This document shows, in pieces, positions 44,022 through 53,551 of a stretch of DNA of 64,000 bases; position 1 is the first letter of the stretch; each line of letters begins with the position of its first letter. The stretch comes from Marinobacter excellens HL-55 (GTDB lineage: Bacteria > Pseudomonadota > Gammaproteobacteria > Pseudomonadales > Oleiphilaceae): assembly GCA_001314845.1 (NCBI GenBank), contig LJZQ01000004.1:62001-126000 (forward strand), written 5' to 3'. The notes under the pieces are model-generated. The model was not told where the DNA came from. It saw only the letters and a list, made by a program, of their open reading frames with translations, and searched no databases. A program made the translations under genes and the position numbers.

Positions 44022-44810
44022 ATGACGATACGCCCAACGCACTTGTCGATAACTACCCTGCTGGCCCTCGTGTTGGCAGTGTTTTCGACACTGACCCATG
44101 CCCAGACCGAATCCCGGGTGTATCAGCTTAACAATCGCACTGCCGCTGATGTTGCCATTCAGGTCCAGGAGCTTTACCAGCAGGCTCCGGTCTCGGTCAC
44201 CGCCCGGGGCCAGCAACTCGTTGTCCGTGGGCAACCCGAATTGCTGGATGAGATCGGCATGCTGGTCCAGTCCATTGATGTCCCACCAGTGCAAATGCGC
44301 ATCAGTGTGCGCTACCGCCAGGACATAGGCGGCAAAGAATCCGGCGGCGGCGTGACGGTGTCTGGCAACCGGGCCGGCGCCAATGTCGAGCGCCGGACCA
44401 TCAGCACCAATTCCAGCACCGAACGACAACTGGTAGTGCAGGATGGCCAGTCAGCACACATTACTTCCGGCAATGTACGCACGCTGCCTTTCGCGATACA
44501 GGGTGGCCGCAATCCGGCTGCCATACTGCAACAGGTCGAAACCCGGAGCGGCTTTGTGGTCTCACCACAAGCCATTTCCGATCAGGCGGTTGAACTGAGC
44601 ATCATGTCGTTTGAGGCAGACCCGGCAGCGATTCCCGGGTACGAAACGGAGGCGTTGATGACCACACGCCGGGTTGAGCCCGGGCAATGGGTGTCACTCG
44701 GTGGCACCAGCACTTCCAGCAGTCAGCAGCAGGATGGCATTACCTATCGGGTGACCGGAAACCGTTCCGAAAATCAGTCGGTTGATTTAAAAGTCGACAT
44801 CCTGCCCTGA
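44022..44810 (+). CDS. secretin short-domain (NolW-like) periplasmic protein
   Basis: 262 residues with a signal peptide to about residue 28 (LLALVLAVFSTLTHAQ). RVYQLNNRTAADVAIQVQELYQQAPVSVTARGQQLVVRG and LLDEIGMLVQSIDVPPVQMRISV are the N-terminal secretin/NolW domain. A Ser/Gly-rich linker and a second small domain follow (AIQGGRNPAAILQQVETRSGFVV to VDLKVDIL), but the secretin pore domain is absent. GGAGG lies five bases upstream of the ATG. It is divergent from the DAHP synthase leader. It could be a stand-alone relative of secretins; no secretion genes are near. Confidence 0.7.
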   Translation: MTIRPTHLSITTLLALVLAVFSTLTHAQTESRVYQLNNRTAADVAIQVQELYQQAPVSVTARGQQLVVRGQPELLDEIGMLVQSIDVPPVQMRISVRYRQDIGGKESGGGVTVSGNRAGANVERRTISTNSSTERQLVVQDGQSAHITSGNVRTLPFAIQGGRNPAAILQQVETRSGFVVSPQAISDQAVELSIMSFEADPAAIPGYETEALMTTRRVEPGQWVSLGGTSTSSSQQQDGITYRVTGNRSENQSVDLKVDILP

Positions 44811-45308
44811 TCAGGGGCTGCCCTTGCCCAGCAAGAGTTCCCGGGCTTCATTCAGCTTGGCGGCCAGGTAATCATTGCCGCCCCGGTCCGGGTGCACCTT
44901 CAACATCAGCCGGCGGTGAGCGGCAGTGATTTCCTCCGGCGAACAGCCGGGCTTTACACCCAGAATATCGCAGGCTTCTCGCTCGGTCATCGAGCCACCG
45001 GCGGCAACCTTGGCGCCACTTCCTGACTGGCCACCTCCGGAATCGCCACTATCCCCCATGGCCTTGCGAAACATGGGCGCAAACCGGAGCAAGGCCGGCA
45101 GCTTGCGCAACAGTGGAATCACTGCCGCCACGGCTGCCGTCAGCACATGCACACGTCCGGTCAGTACCATAAACAGCAACATGGCTCCGCCAACCACCAG
45201 GACTGCCTTCCATACCGCCGCTTTTTGACCCTCTGGTGACAGCGCCCCCCATTTTTTCAATATCACAAACACGGCGGCAGCCAGTGCCAGGCCGAGAATC
45301 AGTTGCAT
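44811..45308 (-). CDS. membrane-anchored J-domain protein
   Basis: 165 residues: two or three N-terminal helices ([52 protein letters not shown]), a Gly/Ser linker around residues 85-105, and a C-terminal J-domain ([36 protein letters not shown]). The HPD motif needed to stimulate DnaK is intact. The layout resembles the mitochondrial import protein TIM14. ATG at 45308 has AAGGAG five bases upstream. It is convergent with the secretin-domain gene and directly adjacent to its stop. Confidence 0.82.
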   Translation of the reverse strand: MQLILGLALAAAVFVILKKWGALSPEGQKAAVWKAVLVVGGAMLLFMVLTGRVHVLTAAVAAVIPLLRKLPALLRFAPMFRKAMGDSGDSGGGQSGSGAKVAAGGSMTEREACDILGVKPGCSPEEITAAHRRLMLKVHPDRGGNDYLAAKLNEARELLLGKGSP

Positions 45309-45632
45309 TGCCACTCCTTATCATCAAAATGCTTGAGGCAAAATTAACGGGCCAGGGCTTTCGTTGGTCAATATGCACTGACACTGCCAACCTCTACAAT
45401 CTGAATTGCCTGTCTCGCCGTAAAACCTGCGCAGTAGATGTACTATGTATTGAAGGCAAACTAGTGACAAATAAAGACTCATTTTGTAGCATCCTATTTG
45501 TTATAGCTGAGCCAGCATTCTGTTAGAAGAATGTCGTTATGGTCGCCACAATCTGATTCGCTAGGACAGCTTTCAGCCTTCCCATCAAGGTGACCCAGCC
45601 AGCATCAGGAACCCAGCCCCAGGAATTCATTT
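45309..45632. other. intergenic region without recognised feature
   Basis: 324 bases between the divergent J-domain gene and the second RND operon, relatively AT-rich. It must hold promoters for both but no operator, RNA or convincing ORF could be picked out. Confidence 0.5.
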
Positions 45633-46730
45633 ATGCGCACCGCGTCCCGTTTTGTCATCGTCATCATTTTTCTGGGTGTCGTCCTCGGCGGCATCTTCGG
45701 TTACAAGTTCTACGAATTTGGCCAGATGCAGGAAATGTTCTCCCAGCCCCAGCCACCCGCCATTATTTCAGTGACAGAGGCCACCACCGAAAACTGGCAG
45801 CCGAGCATCAAGGCTGTTGGCAGTGTTGAGGCCATCAATGGTATTGAAGTAGCCAATGAGGTGCCCGGGGTTATTGAAAGTATCAATTTCGAATCTGGTG
45901 ACGCAGTACAGAAGGGTGACGTCCTGATTCGCCTCGATGCCGCCATCGATGAAGCTGCACTGCGTACCCGCCGTGCCGAAGCCCAGCTGGCACAGCAGGA
46001 ATTCAAGCGCGTATCAGACCTGCTACCAAAGCGGGCGGTGTCGCAGTCCCAATATGATGAATCCAAAGCCAACTATGACGCCGCCCAGGCCCGGGTTAAC
46101 GAAGCCGAGGCTCAGCTCAGCAAGAAGGTGATCCGCGCGCCCTTTGACGGCAATTTGGGCATCCGCATGGTCGACCAGGGCCAGTACATCGCCACCGGCA
46201 CCCCGATTGTGGAGATCAACATGCTCCACCCGATCTACGTGGATTACACGTTGTCGGAGAAATACCTGCCCAATGTTGATCGAGGCTATCCGGTTACCGT
46301 GACCGTTGCCGCTGCTCCCGATCACCTGTTCGAAGGCGAGGTCAGTGCCATTAATACCTCAGTGAATCCGGAAACCCGAACCGTTCGCATGCGCGCCACT
46401 CTGGATAACCAAGACGGCACACTTCGCCCGGGCATGTTCGCCTCTATTCAAACCGGACAGCCCAGGGATAACGAAGTCGTCACCCTGCCCAGAACCGCGG
46501 TTTCCTACAACACCTACGGAAACTTTGTCTTCGTGGTGGAGGAAAATGACGATGGTGAGCGAGTGGTTAACCGCCGCAGCGTCACCACGGGTGAGGTTCG
46601 TAATGAACGAGCCGCCATTCTGTCTGGCCTGGAATCCGGCGAAACTGTCGTTGCCAAGGGCCTGTTGAGGCTGCGTGCCGGTCAACGGGTGGAAATACAG
46701 GACGAGTCCGATCAGGAGGCGTCTGAGTAA
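45633..46730 (+). CDS. RND efflux periplasmic adaptor (second system)
   Basis: Adaptor of 365 residues anchored by one N-terminal helix (FVIVIIFLGVVLGGIFGYKF) rather than a lipobox. Biotinyl-lipoyl halves GIEVANEVPGVIESINFESGDAVQKGDVLIRLD and AQLSKKVIRAPFDGNLGIRMVDQGQYI flank a short hairpin near residues 105-150; a barrel domain follows (PIYVDYTLSEKYL). AGGAA is seven bases before the ATG. Stop and start with the transporter overlap by one base (TAATG). This differs from the first RND pair in anchoring and lack of an adjacent TetR gene. Confidence 0.92.
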   Translation: MRTASRFVIVIIFLGVVLGGIFGYKFYEFGQMQEMFSQPQPPAIISVTEATTENWQPSIKAVGSVEAINGIEVANEVPGVIESINFESGDAVQKGDVLIRLDAAIDEAALRTRRAEAQLAQQEFKRVSDLLPKRAVSQSQYDESKANYDAAQARVNEAEAQLSKKVIRAPFDGNLGIRMVDQGQYIATGTPIVEINMLHPIYVDYTLSEKYLPNVDRGYPVTVTVAAAPDHLFEGEVSAINTSVNPETRTVRMRATLDNQDGTLRPGMFASIQTGQPRDNEVVTLPRTAVSYNTYGNFVFVVEENDDGERVVNRRSVTTGEVRNERAAILSGLESGETVVAKGLLRLRAGQRVEIQDESDQEASE

Positions 46731-49700
46731 TGCGCTTCACTGACATCTATGTGCACAGGCCAGTATTGGCCACCGTCGTCAGCTTGCTGATCCTGTTGCT
46801 TGGTGCCCGGGCGGCCATGGAAATGGAAGTTCGCCAGTATCCAAAGCTGGAGAGCACCACGGTGACGGTCACAACCGCCTACCCCGGGGCCAGCTCAGAC
46901 CTGATCAAAGGCTTTATCACCACCCCACTTCAGCAGGCCATTGCTGAAGCCAGTGGCATTGATTATCTGAGCTCAACCAGCTCCCAGGGCGTGTCAACGA
47001 TTGAGGCCAAAATGGAGCTCAATTACGACGCCAACGCCGCCCTTGCCGAGATTCAGTCCAAGGTTGCCAGTCAGCGTAACGTCTTGCCGGGCGAAGCGCA
47101 GGACCCCGTGATCACCTCCAGCACCGGTGACGACAACGCCCTGATGTATATCGCGTTCTACAGCACCGAACTGGAAGTGCCCCAGATCACCGATTACCTG
47201 ACCCGCGTGGTGCAACCCAAACTGCAGGCTCTCGCCGGCGTGGGCAAAGCCCAGTTGCTGGGCCGTACCTTTGCTCTCAGAGTCTGGCTGGATCCTGAGC
47301 GGCTGGCCGCAGTCGATATGACTCCGGTCGAAGTTGCAGACAAACTGCGGGCCAACAACTACCAGGCAGCCGTGGGCACCACTCGTGGCAAATACACGGA
47401 GATCAGCCTGACCAGCGACACCGACATCGCTGACCCCGATGCCTTCCGCAACCTGGTGGTCAAACAGGCCAACGGCACCCTGATTCGCCTGCAGGACATT
47501 GCAGAGGTCGAGCTGGGCTCCCAAACCTATGACCAGCTGGCGCTGTATAAGGGTGAACCGGCCACCTACGTTGCTATTGAGCTGGCGCCGGGCGCCAACC
47601 CGCTAACCGTCGCGGGCCTGGTGAAAGACGAACTGCCCGATATCGAAAGCCAGCTGCCCAGCGGTCTGGACGTTCGCCTCGCCTACGATGCCTCAGACTT
47701 TATCGAAGACTCCATCAACGAAGTCATCGCCACCCTGCTGGAAGCGATGGTGATCGTGCTTGTGGTGGTGTTTTTGTGCCTGGGATCCATCCGCGCAGCC
47801 ATCGTACCCTCGGTGGCCGTGCCGCTGTCCTTGATCGGTGGCGCATTCATCATGCTGATCTTCGGCTTTTCCTTGAACCTGCTGACACTGCTGGCACTGG
47901 TCCTGGCCATCGGACTGGTGGTAGACGACGCCATAATCATGGTTGAGAACGTGCACCGGCACATCGAACAGGGTGAATCCCGATTTGAAGCTGCCCTGCA
48001 CGGCGCCCGAGAAATGGCCACCCCGATTATTGCGATGACCACCACGCTGGTGGCGGTCTATGCACCGATCGGATTCATGGGTGGCCTCGTGGGCTCCCTG
48101 TTTACCGAATTTGCCTTCACACTGGCGGGTACTGTCGTCATTTCCGGCATCGTGGCGCTGACCCTGTCGCCCATGTTGTCGGGCAAGGTGCTCAAGCCCC
48201 ACGGCAATCCTGGCCGGTTTGAAATACTGGTAGAAAAGACCTTCAATGGCCTGGCCAGTGGCTACAAAACAGCGCTCACCTCCCTGATGCAAACCAAGTC
48301 TGTGGTGGTGTTTTTTGCCGTGGTGGTGCTGGGTTCGATCTACTTTATGGTGATGATGAGCCAGAACGAACTGGCGCCGACCGAAGATCAGGGCATCCTG
48401 TTCTACCAGGGACTGGGGCCACAAACCTCAACACTCGACTATCTGTTTGAGCACGGTCAGGAAGTGCAGCAGCGCATGTCAGAGGTGCCTGGCTACAATG
48501 AAGACTTCATGATTCTGGGCATCACCAGCCCCAATGCGGTATTTGGTGGTTTCAAACTGGCACCCTGGAGCGAGCGGGAAATCAGCCAGTTTGATGTGCA
48601 GCCCCAGCTGGATGAGGAACTCCGGAAAGTGACCGGCCTGCAAACAGCGGTCTTCCCGCTTCCGGCGCTGCCTGGCTCCGGTGGCGGCCTGCCCTTCCAG
48701 TTCGTGATCACCACGGGCGGCAGCTATGAACAGCTCGATGAAGTGGCCGATGAACTGCTGGGCAAAGCCATGCAGAGCGGCAACTTCATGTTCCTGCAAA
48801 AATCCATCAACTTCGACAAGCCGGTTACCCGGATCAACGTTGACAGAGACCGGGTGGCGGATCTGGGGCTGTCCATGCGCGATGTTGGTCAATCACTCTC
48901 CAGCATGCTCAGCGGTGGTTACATCAACCGGTTCAACATGGAAGGGCGCTCCTACCAGGTCATCCCCCAGGTGGGCAACGACTTCCGCATCAGCCAGGAA
49001 GCGCTGGACGACTACTACATTCGTACCGGTGGAGGCCAACTGGTGCCTTTATCGAGCGTGGTCAGCTTCAGTCAGGATGTTGAGCCCTCCAACCGCACCC
49101 AGTTCAATCAGCTGAACTCTCTGACACTGCAGGGCGTTGTCATGCCAGGTGTCGCGGCAGGCACGGCCATGGACTTTATGGAACAAAGTGCGGCCGACGT
49201 GTTCCCGCAGGGCTTCAACTTTGACTACACCGGCGAATCCCGCCAATTGGCCACCCAGGGCAGCGCCCTGATGGTGACGTTCTTCCTGTCGCTGTTGGTG
49301 ATTTATCTGGTGCTGGCCGCACAGTTCGAAAGCTGGCGTGACCCCTTCATCATTCTGGTGTCGGTTCCCATGTCGGTGGCGGGTGCCATGGCCTTCATTG
49401 TTCTGGGCTTTGCCTCCATGAACATCTACACCCAGGTGGGATTGATTACCCTGATCGGGGTGGTGTCCAAGAACGGCATACTGATCGTGGAATTCGCCAA
49501 TCTGCTGCAGAAGGAACAGGGGCTAAGCAAGTCGGATGCCGTCATCGAGGCAGCGGCCATCCGGCTGCGCCCAATCATCATGACATCCCTGGCCCTGATC
49601 TTTGCCATGGTGCCGTTGCTGATTGCCGTCGGCCCGGGCGCAGAAAGTCGTTTCGCGATCGGACTGACCATCAGTGCCGGACTGGGCATCGGTACGCTGT

Positions 49701-49822
49701 TTACGGTCTTTGTGCTACCGGCGTTCTACATTTTGCTGGGCCGTGATCACCACGGTTCCGAGATGAGTGAAGATGCTGGCGATGAAGGCAAGGATGACAG
49801 CGCGGTCAAAGCCGGCGGCTGA
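46730..49822 (+). CDS. RND efflux inner-membrane transporter, HAE1 family (second system)
   Basis: Proton-driven exporter of 1030 residues. The TM4 relay pair is intact: Asp399-Asp400 in LVVDDAIIMVENVHRH; the TM10 lysine is in VSKNGILIVEFANLLQ. Periplasmic docking elements and both six-helix halves are normal. The family exports drugs, detergents or solvents. No outer-membrane channel gene accompanies it. The 3' end overlaps a convergent AraC-type regulator by 76 bases, so that regulator may or may not control it. Confidence 0.93.
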   Translation: MRFTDIYVHRPVLATVVSLLILLLGARAAMEMEVRQYPKLESTTVTVTTAYPGASSDLIKGFITTPLQQAIAEASGIDYLSSTSSQGVSTIEAKMELNYDANAALAEIQSKVASQRNVLPGEAQDPVITSSTGDDNALMYIAFYSTELEVPQITDYLTRVVQPKLQALAGVGKAQLLGRTFALRVWLDPERLAAVDMTPVEVADKLRANNYQAAVGTTRGKYTEISLTSDTDIADPDAFRNLVVKQANGTLIRLQDIAEVELGSQTYDQLALYKGEPATYVAIELAPGANPLTVAGLVKDELPDIESQLPSGLDVRLAYDASDFIEDSINEVIATLLEAMVIVLVVVFLCLGSIRAAIVPSVAVPLSLIGGAFIMLIFGFSLNLLTLLALVLAIGLVVDDAIIMVENVHRHIEQGESRFEAALHGAREMATPIIAMTTTLVAVYAPIGFMGGLVGSLFTEFAFTLAGTVVISGIVALTLSPMLSGKVLKPHGNPGRFEILVEKTFNGLASGYKTALTSLMQTKSVVVFFAVVVLGSIYFMVMMSQNELAPTEDQGILFYQGLGPQTSTLDYLFEHGQEVQQRMSEVPGYNEDFMILGITSPNAVFGGFKLAPWSEREISQFDVQPQLDEELRKVTGLQTAVFPLPALPGSGGGLPFQFVITTGGSYEQLDEVADELLGKAMQSGNFMFLQKSINFDKPVTRINVDRDRVADLGLSMRDVGQSLSSMLSGGYINRFNMEGRSYQVIPQVGNDFRISQEALDDYYIRTGGGQLVPLSSVVSFSQDVEPSNRTQFNQLNSLTLQGVVMPGVAAGTAMDFMEQSAADVFPQGFNFDYTGESRQLATQGSALMVTFFLSLLVIYLVLAAQFESWRDPFIILVSVPMSVAGAMAFIVLGFASMNIYTQVGLITLIGVVSKNGILIVEFANLLQKEQGLSKSDAVIEAAAIRLRPIIMTSLALIFAMVPLLIAVGPGAESRFAIGLTISAGLGIGTLFTVFVLPAFYILLGRDHHGSEMSEDAGDEGKDDSAVKAGG

Positions 49823-50736
49823 TCCTGCAGCTGGCGCCGCCACTGGACCGTCTCGCTGGGCAGTTCGCCGAAGTGCTCACGATAGAGCGCAGCGAACCGC
49901 CCAAGGTGTGAAAAACCTGCGTCTGCTGCATACCAGGAGATGTGGGGCACGTCGCACTGACAGTCCACGAGGCGTCGGCGTACCCGGATCAGGCGGCAGC
50001 GTTGATAGAAACGGTAAGGCGTCAGGCCAGTTTCCCGTTTCATCAGGTAATACAGATTGCGCTCACTGGCACCCGAATGCTGGGCCAGTTCCGGCAGGTT
50101 GAACACCCAGTCGGGCTCGCCTCTCATCTTCTCGATAACCCGAACCAGACGCCGGTCCAGCACCGGAAGTTCTTCCGGTACCCGCGCAAGTCCAGACGCC
50201 AACTGCTGATTCAATCGGTCAAAGAGCGCCGCTGTCTCAAGGCGTGCGTCCTGATGATCCTGAAAATAATCCGATTTCACCAAAAACCGCTGGACGTGCC
50301 CGGCCAATGCCGCCTCCAGTCCAGGCGGATGCCAGGCTGGCACAGACGCAGCAATCGGGTAAACCAGCACCAGCCGACTGCCCTCACCGGCCTGCAGAGA
50401 AAAACGCGTCCCCGCCGGAAGGATCGCCAAAGGAAATGCCGTCAGCCGACAACCATCCTGTAACCTGACTTGCCCCTTCACCACAGCCACAAGCAGAGTC
50501 CGGGGCAACAGCCAACGATCAAATGACATATCCTGGGCCACGTCCAGAACGCAAACGGCACCGGCCTCCACCTCGAGGGCAGACATCGAACCCGCGACCG
50601 CCTGGGGACGAGCCAGCTGACAAGCCTCCCCCGGGCAAGCCAGCAGCTCGCGAATAGCCGCCAGCCACTCGCCACAACCCGCTCTGTTCAGGCGCAGATA
50701 GGCTTCCAGTTCCGGATTGGCATTGAGATTGCGCAT
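49747..50736 (-). CDS. AraC family transcriptional regulator
   Basis: About 329 residues. The C-terminal 100 residues hold two helix-turn-helix units (FNLPELAQHSGASERNLYYLMKRETGLTPYRF; VPHISWYAADAGFSHLGRFAALYREHFGELPSE). The N-terminal part fits a cupin-like sensing domain (LAILPAGTRFSLQAGEG). ATG at 50736 is preferred over 50781 because it starts just before the conserved domain. It is convergent with the second RND gene. A perfect FNR/Anr box lies 109 bases upstream of this start, suggesting oxygen control. Confidence 0.85.
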   Translation of the reverse strand: MRNLNANPELEAYLRLNRAGCGEWLAAIRELLACPGEACQLARPQAVAGSMSALEVEAGAVCVLDVAQDMSFDRWLLPRTLLVAVVKGQVRLQDGCRLTAFPLAILPAGTRFSLQAGEGSRLVLVYPIAASVPAWHPPGLEAALAGHVQRFLVKSDYFQDHQDARLETAALFDRLNQQLASGLARVPEELPVLDRRLVRVIEKMRGEPDWVFNLPELAQHSGASERNLYYLMKRETGLTPYRFYQRCRLIRVRRRLVDCQCDVPHISWYAADAGFSHLGRFAALYREHFGELPSETVQWRRQLQDQPPALTALSSLPSSPASSLISEPW

Positions 50737-50844
50737 AGGTCTCGAAAAAACAATGGATGACTCAGTCGTTGTAAGCCACACCGGTCCATCGCCCTAGCCA
50801 AATCTTGCAAAATGCCCATTAAAAGGGCGCAGACTCAATTTTTA

Positions 50845-50858
50845 TTGATGTTCATCAA
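50845..50858. promoter_or_regulatory. FNR/Anr box
   Basis: TTGATGTTCATCAA is an exact match to TTGAT-N4-ATCAA and extends to a 16-bp palindrome. It lies between the AraC gene (minus) and the DUF3301 gene (plus), in a 290-base gap, and is closer to the AraC start (109 bases). Apart from this site the gap shows nothing recognisable. Confidence 0.7.
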
Positions 50859-51026
50859 TCTTGAACCAGGAATCACACCGGCATTAACTCGGCAAACGGC
50901 AACGGCCGGGCCAGGCCGGATCCACGCAAACAGCAATTTCCCGAGCCGACACAATAAGGTAGTCTGACGATCCAGCGGTTTGTTTTAACCGGTATCATCA
51001 ACGCCATCATCAGGATCGTCAGCACC

Positions 51027-51338
51027 TTGACCCTCGGAACACTCTTCTGGCTGTTTGTCGCCGGCTTTCTTGTCTGGTACTGGTGGCGCGCCAAAGACAT
51101 CAAGGACTTTGTCCTGCAGGCGGCGAAGCGCTACTGCAAAACCATGGATGTACTGCTGCTGGATGAAGCCGTGTATCTGCGCGGGCTTTGGTTCAAGCGG
51201 GATCAACACGGCAACCTGCGGGTATGGCGCCGCTTTCTGTTTGACTTCACCACCACCGGTGAGGAGCGTTACACCGGCAGGATCATCATGCTTGGCCGCA
51301 ACATTCTGCAGATGGAGCTGGAACCTCACCGGTTCTAA
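51027..51338 (+). CDS. DUF3301 protein
   Basis: 103 residues: an N-terminal helix (LGTLFWLFVAGFLVWYWW), then a soluble domain with AAKRYCKTMDVLLLDEAVYL and RFLFDFTTTGEERYTGRIIMLG, the DUF3301 pattern common in gammaproteobacteria. Function unknown. Only TTG (51027) is available as a start in frame, with no good ribosome-binding site. Probably a small membrane-associated protein. Confidence 0.72.
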   Translation: MTLGTLFWLFVAGFLVWYWWRAKDIKDFVLQAAKRYCKTMDVLLLDEAVYLRGLWFKRDQHGNLRVWRRFLFDFTTTGEERYTGRIIMLGRNILQMELEPHRF

Positions 51339-51454
51339 GTCTGCGCAGCGCGCTAAAACCCACCTCACCCAAATGGGTGATTACCGTCACATACCCTGCT
51401 CCGCAATACTCCTGAGTGCATTACGACAACCAACAAAAACAACAGGAGTCACCT

Positions 51455-52381
51455 ATGCATTACGCCATGCCTTTACGGCTGATGGCCACGGCCTTCATGC
51501 TGGTTTTCTCAATGATGAGCCACGCCAACTACACCAAGACCCAACACCCGATCGTGCTGGTTCATGGGGTCACCGGGTTCAATACCATCGGTGGCCTGGT
51601 CAACTACTTCCACACCATCCCCTGGAATCTGGAGCGCAGTGGCGCCCGGGTATACAGCGCCAGCGTATCGTTTGTGAACAGCAGCGAGCAGCGAGGCCAG
51701 CAGCTGGCCAACTATGTGAATGGACTGGGCCATGCCAAGGTAAACCTGATGGCCCACAGCCAGGGCGCACCCACATCCCGGGTCACCGCCTCACTGATTC
51801 CCCATCGTATCGCCTCTGTCACCTCCATTAACGGCGTGAACAAAGGCTCGAAAGTCGCCGATGTGCTTCGCGGCGTACTGCCACCGGGCAGCAACATTGA
51901 AGGTGGCGTAAACGCCATTGCCAATGCGGCCGGCAGCCTGATCAACGCCCTGTCAGGTGCCAGCAATCCTCAGGATGGCCTTGCCGCCCTGCAAACTCTG
52001 ACCACACCCGGCACCACCAACCTGAACAATGCCCTGGGCTGGAAAGGGGTCAACCGTAACGCCTGCGCCGGCACCGCTGAAGATGTCTGGATCAACGGTA
52101 ACAAGGTCAAGTTCTTCTCCTGGACCGGCCGCGGTGTGTGGACCAACGTGTTCGACATTACCGATCCGTTCCTGGGTGTTACCTCTCTGGTCTTCGGCAG
52201 CGAACCAAGCGACGGCCTGGTCGGCGTTTGCTCCACCATGATGGGCAACGTTATCGGAACCCATTACGACATGAACCATGTCGACGCCATCAACCATCTG
52301 CTGGGCGCACGCTCGCTCTGGACCAACCCCGTCAGCCTGTACCGCAGCCACGCCAACCGACTGAAAAACCGAGGACTGTGA
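51455..52381 (+). CDS. secreted triacylglycerol lipase, foldase-dependent class
   Basis: 308 residues with a signal peptide to about residue 24 (MLVFSMMSHA). Mature length near 284 fits Pseudomonas/Burkholderia lipases. Oxyanion strand HPIVLVHGVTGF, nucleophile Ser102 in AHSQG, acid in PSDGLVGVCS and histidine in DMNHVDAINH. The two cysteines (NACAG and VGVCS) fit the usual disulfide. The pentapeptide starts with Ala instead of Gly, as in Bacillus lipases. AGGAG precedes the ATG by six bases. The foldase gene follows after seven bases, so export is Sec then type II. Confidence 0.9.
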   Translation: MHYAMPLRLMATAFMLVFSMMSHANYTKTQHPIVLVHGVTGFNTIGGLVNYFHTIPWNLERSGARVYSASVSFVNSSEQRGQQLANYVNGLGHAKVNLMAHSQGAPTSRVTASLIPHRIASVTSINGVNKGSKVADVLRGVLPPGSNIEGGVNAIANAAGSLINALSGASNPQDGLAALQTLTTPGTTNLNNALGWKGVNRNACAGTAEDVWINGNKVKFFSWTGRGVWTNVFDITDPFLGVTSLVFGSEPSDGLVGVCSTMMGNVIGTHYDMNHVDAINHLLGARSLWTNPVSLYRSHANRLKNRGL

Positions 52382-52388
52382 GAAAAGC

Positions 52389-53480
52389 ATGACCAGAAAA
52401 TCCATCGCAACACGTCGGTGGCTGGTTCCCGGAGCACTGCTGGCCCTTGTGGCCGGCGGTGCTTTTTGGTGGGGACTGGATGCGCCAACCGCCACATCTC
52501 CGGATGCCTTCACCGCCGCGCCCGACACCTTTCAGGAATCCGCCACAGTCGCAGAAGCGCCGGCCTCACCCTCACCGAAACCGGATAATCCGCCGGCACC
52601 CGAGTATCGCACTCCCTCGAGTCTTGGCCCCAATCCCTTTGCCAGCTCACTTGAAGGCACGGATATAGACGGCGTTTTGCAGGCCGATGCCAGCGGCCGC
52701 TTGCTAGTCGGGCTTGAGGTAAGGGACTTCTTTGATTACTTCCTCAACACCGTGGGGGAAGTCTCGCCAGAAACGGCGATTGGCCAGATTCAGCAGATGG
52801 CTTCACAGCACCTGCCCGAAGCGGCGGCCCAAGAGGCAATGGTGCTGCTTGACCAGTACCTGGCCTACAAGCAGGCGTCACTGACCGTCATGCAGACAGA
52901 ACTGGACCCGAGCCGTCAGTTTGATCCCGACTATCAGCTGACGGCTCTGGGAGATGCCCTTGCGCAACTGAAAAGTTTGCGGCGAGAGACCTTTGAAGCC
53001 GACGCCCGGCAAGCGTTTTTTGGCATGGAAGAAGCCTACAGCGAATACACGCTGGCAACCCTGGCCGTTCAACAGCGCCCCGACCTGACGGATGAGGGCA
53101 GACAGGCCTTGTTGGACTGGCACAGAAATCAGTTGCCGGAGGCATTAAGAAATACCGAGCAACGCCTGCACGACAACACCATTGAGCACCAACAACGAGT
53201 GCACGCAGTGGAGGCCGCAGCCTCACCCGAAGCCGCCGGACAGCGATTGACGGAACTTGGGCTGGATCAGGAAAGTGTCGACGGTGTGGTAGGTTACCTG
53301 CAACAACGACAGGCGTTCGACCAGCGCTTTCAGACCCTCGACAAGGCGTTGCAAGACCGAACAACATCCGGGCTGGTAGAGGCCGAGCGTCAGCAGCAAC
53401 GAGAAGACCTGTTGCAGCAGTATTTTCCTGACGAGCAGGAGCAAACCTGGGCCCGCCTGAAGCTGCTGGATCAAACCTGA
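52389..53480 (+). CDS. lifO: lipase-specific foldase (lipase chaperone LifO)
   Basis: Steric chaperone of 363 residues, anchored by one N-terminal helix (WLVPGALLALVAGGAFWWG) with a Pro/Ala-rich linker to about residue 75. The conserved RxxFDY motif is at 112-117 (RDFFDYFL), and the rest is helical and Gln/Glu-rich, embracing the lipase in the periplasm. It is needed for folding of the lipase encoded just upstream and ends in LKLLDQT. Tight coupling of the pair is the usual arrangement. Confidence 0.92.
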   Translation: MTRKSIATRRWLVPGALLALVAGGAFWWGLDAPTATSPDAFTAAPDTFQESATVAEAPASPSPKPDNPPAPEYRTPSSLGPNPFASSLEGTDIDGVLQADASGRLLVGLEVRDFFDYFLNTVGEVSPETAIGQIQQMASQHLPEAAAQEAMVLLDQYLAYKQASLTVMQTELDPSRQFDPDYQLTALGDALAQLKSLRRETFEADARQAFFGMEEAYSEYTLATLAVQQRPDLTDEGRQALLDWHRNQLPEALRNTEQRLHDNTIEHQQRVHAVEAAASPEAAGQRLTELGLDQESVDGVVGYLQQRQAFDQRFQTLDKALQDRTTSGLVEAERQQQREDLLQQYFPDEQEQTWARLKLLDQT

Positions 53481-53551
53481 CGGCAAGATGTAATAGCTCC
53501 CGAATGCCACAGCACATTACAATCGGGTGACGAACACTGCTGGAACCCGAC

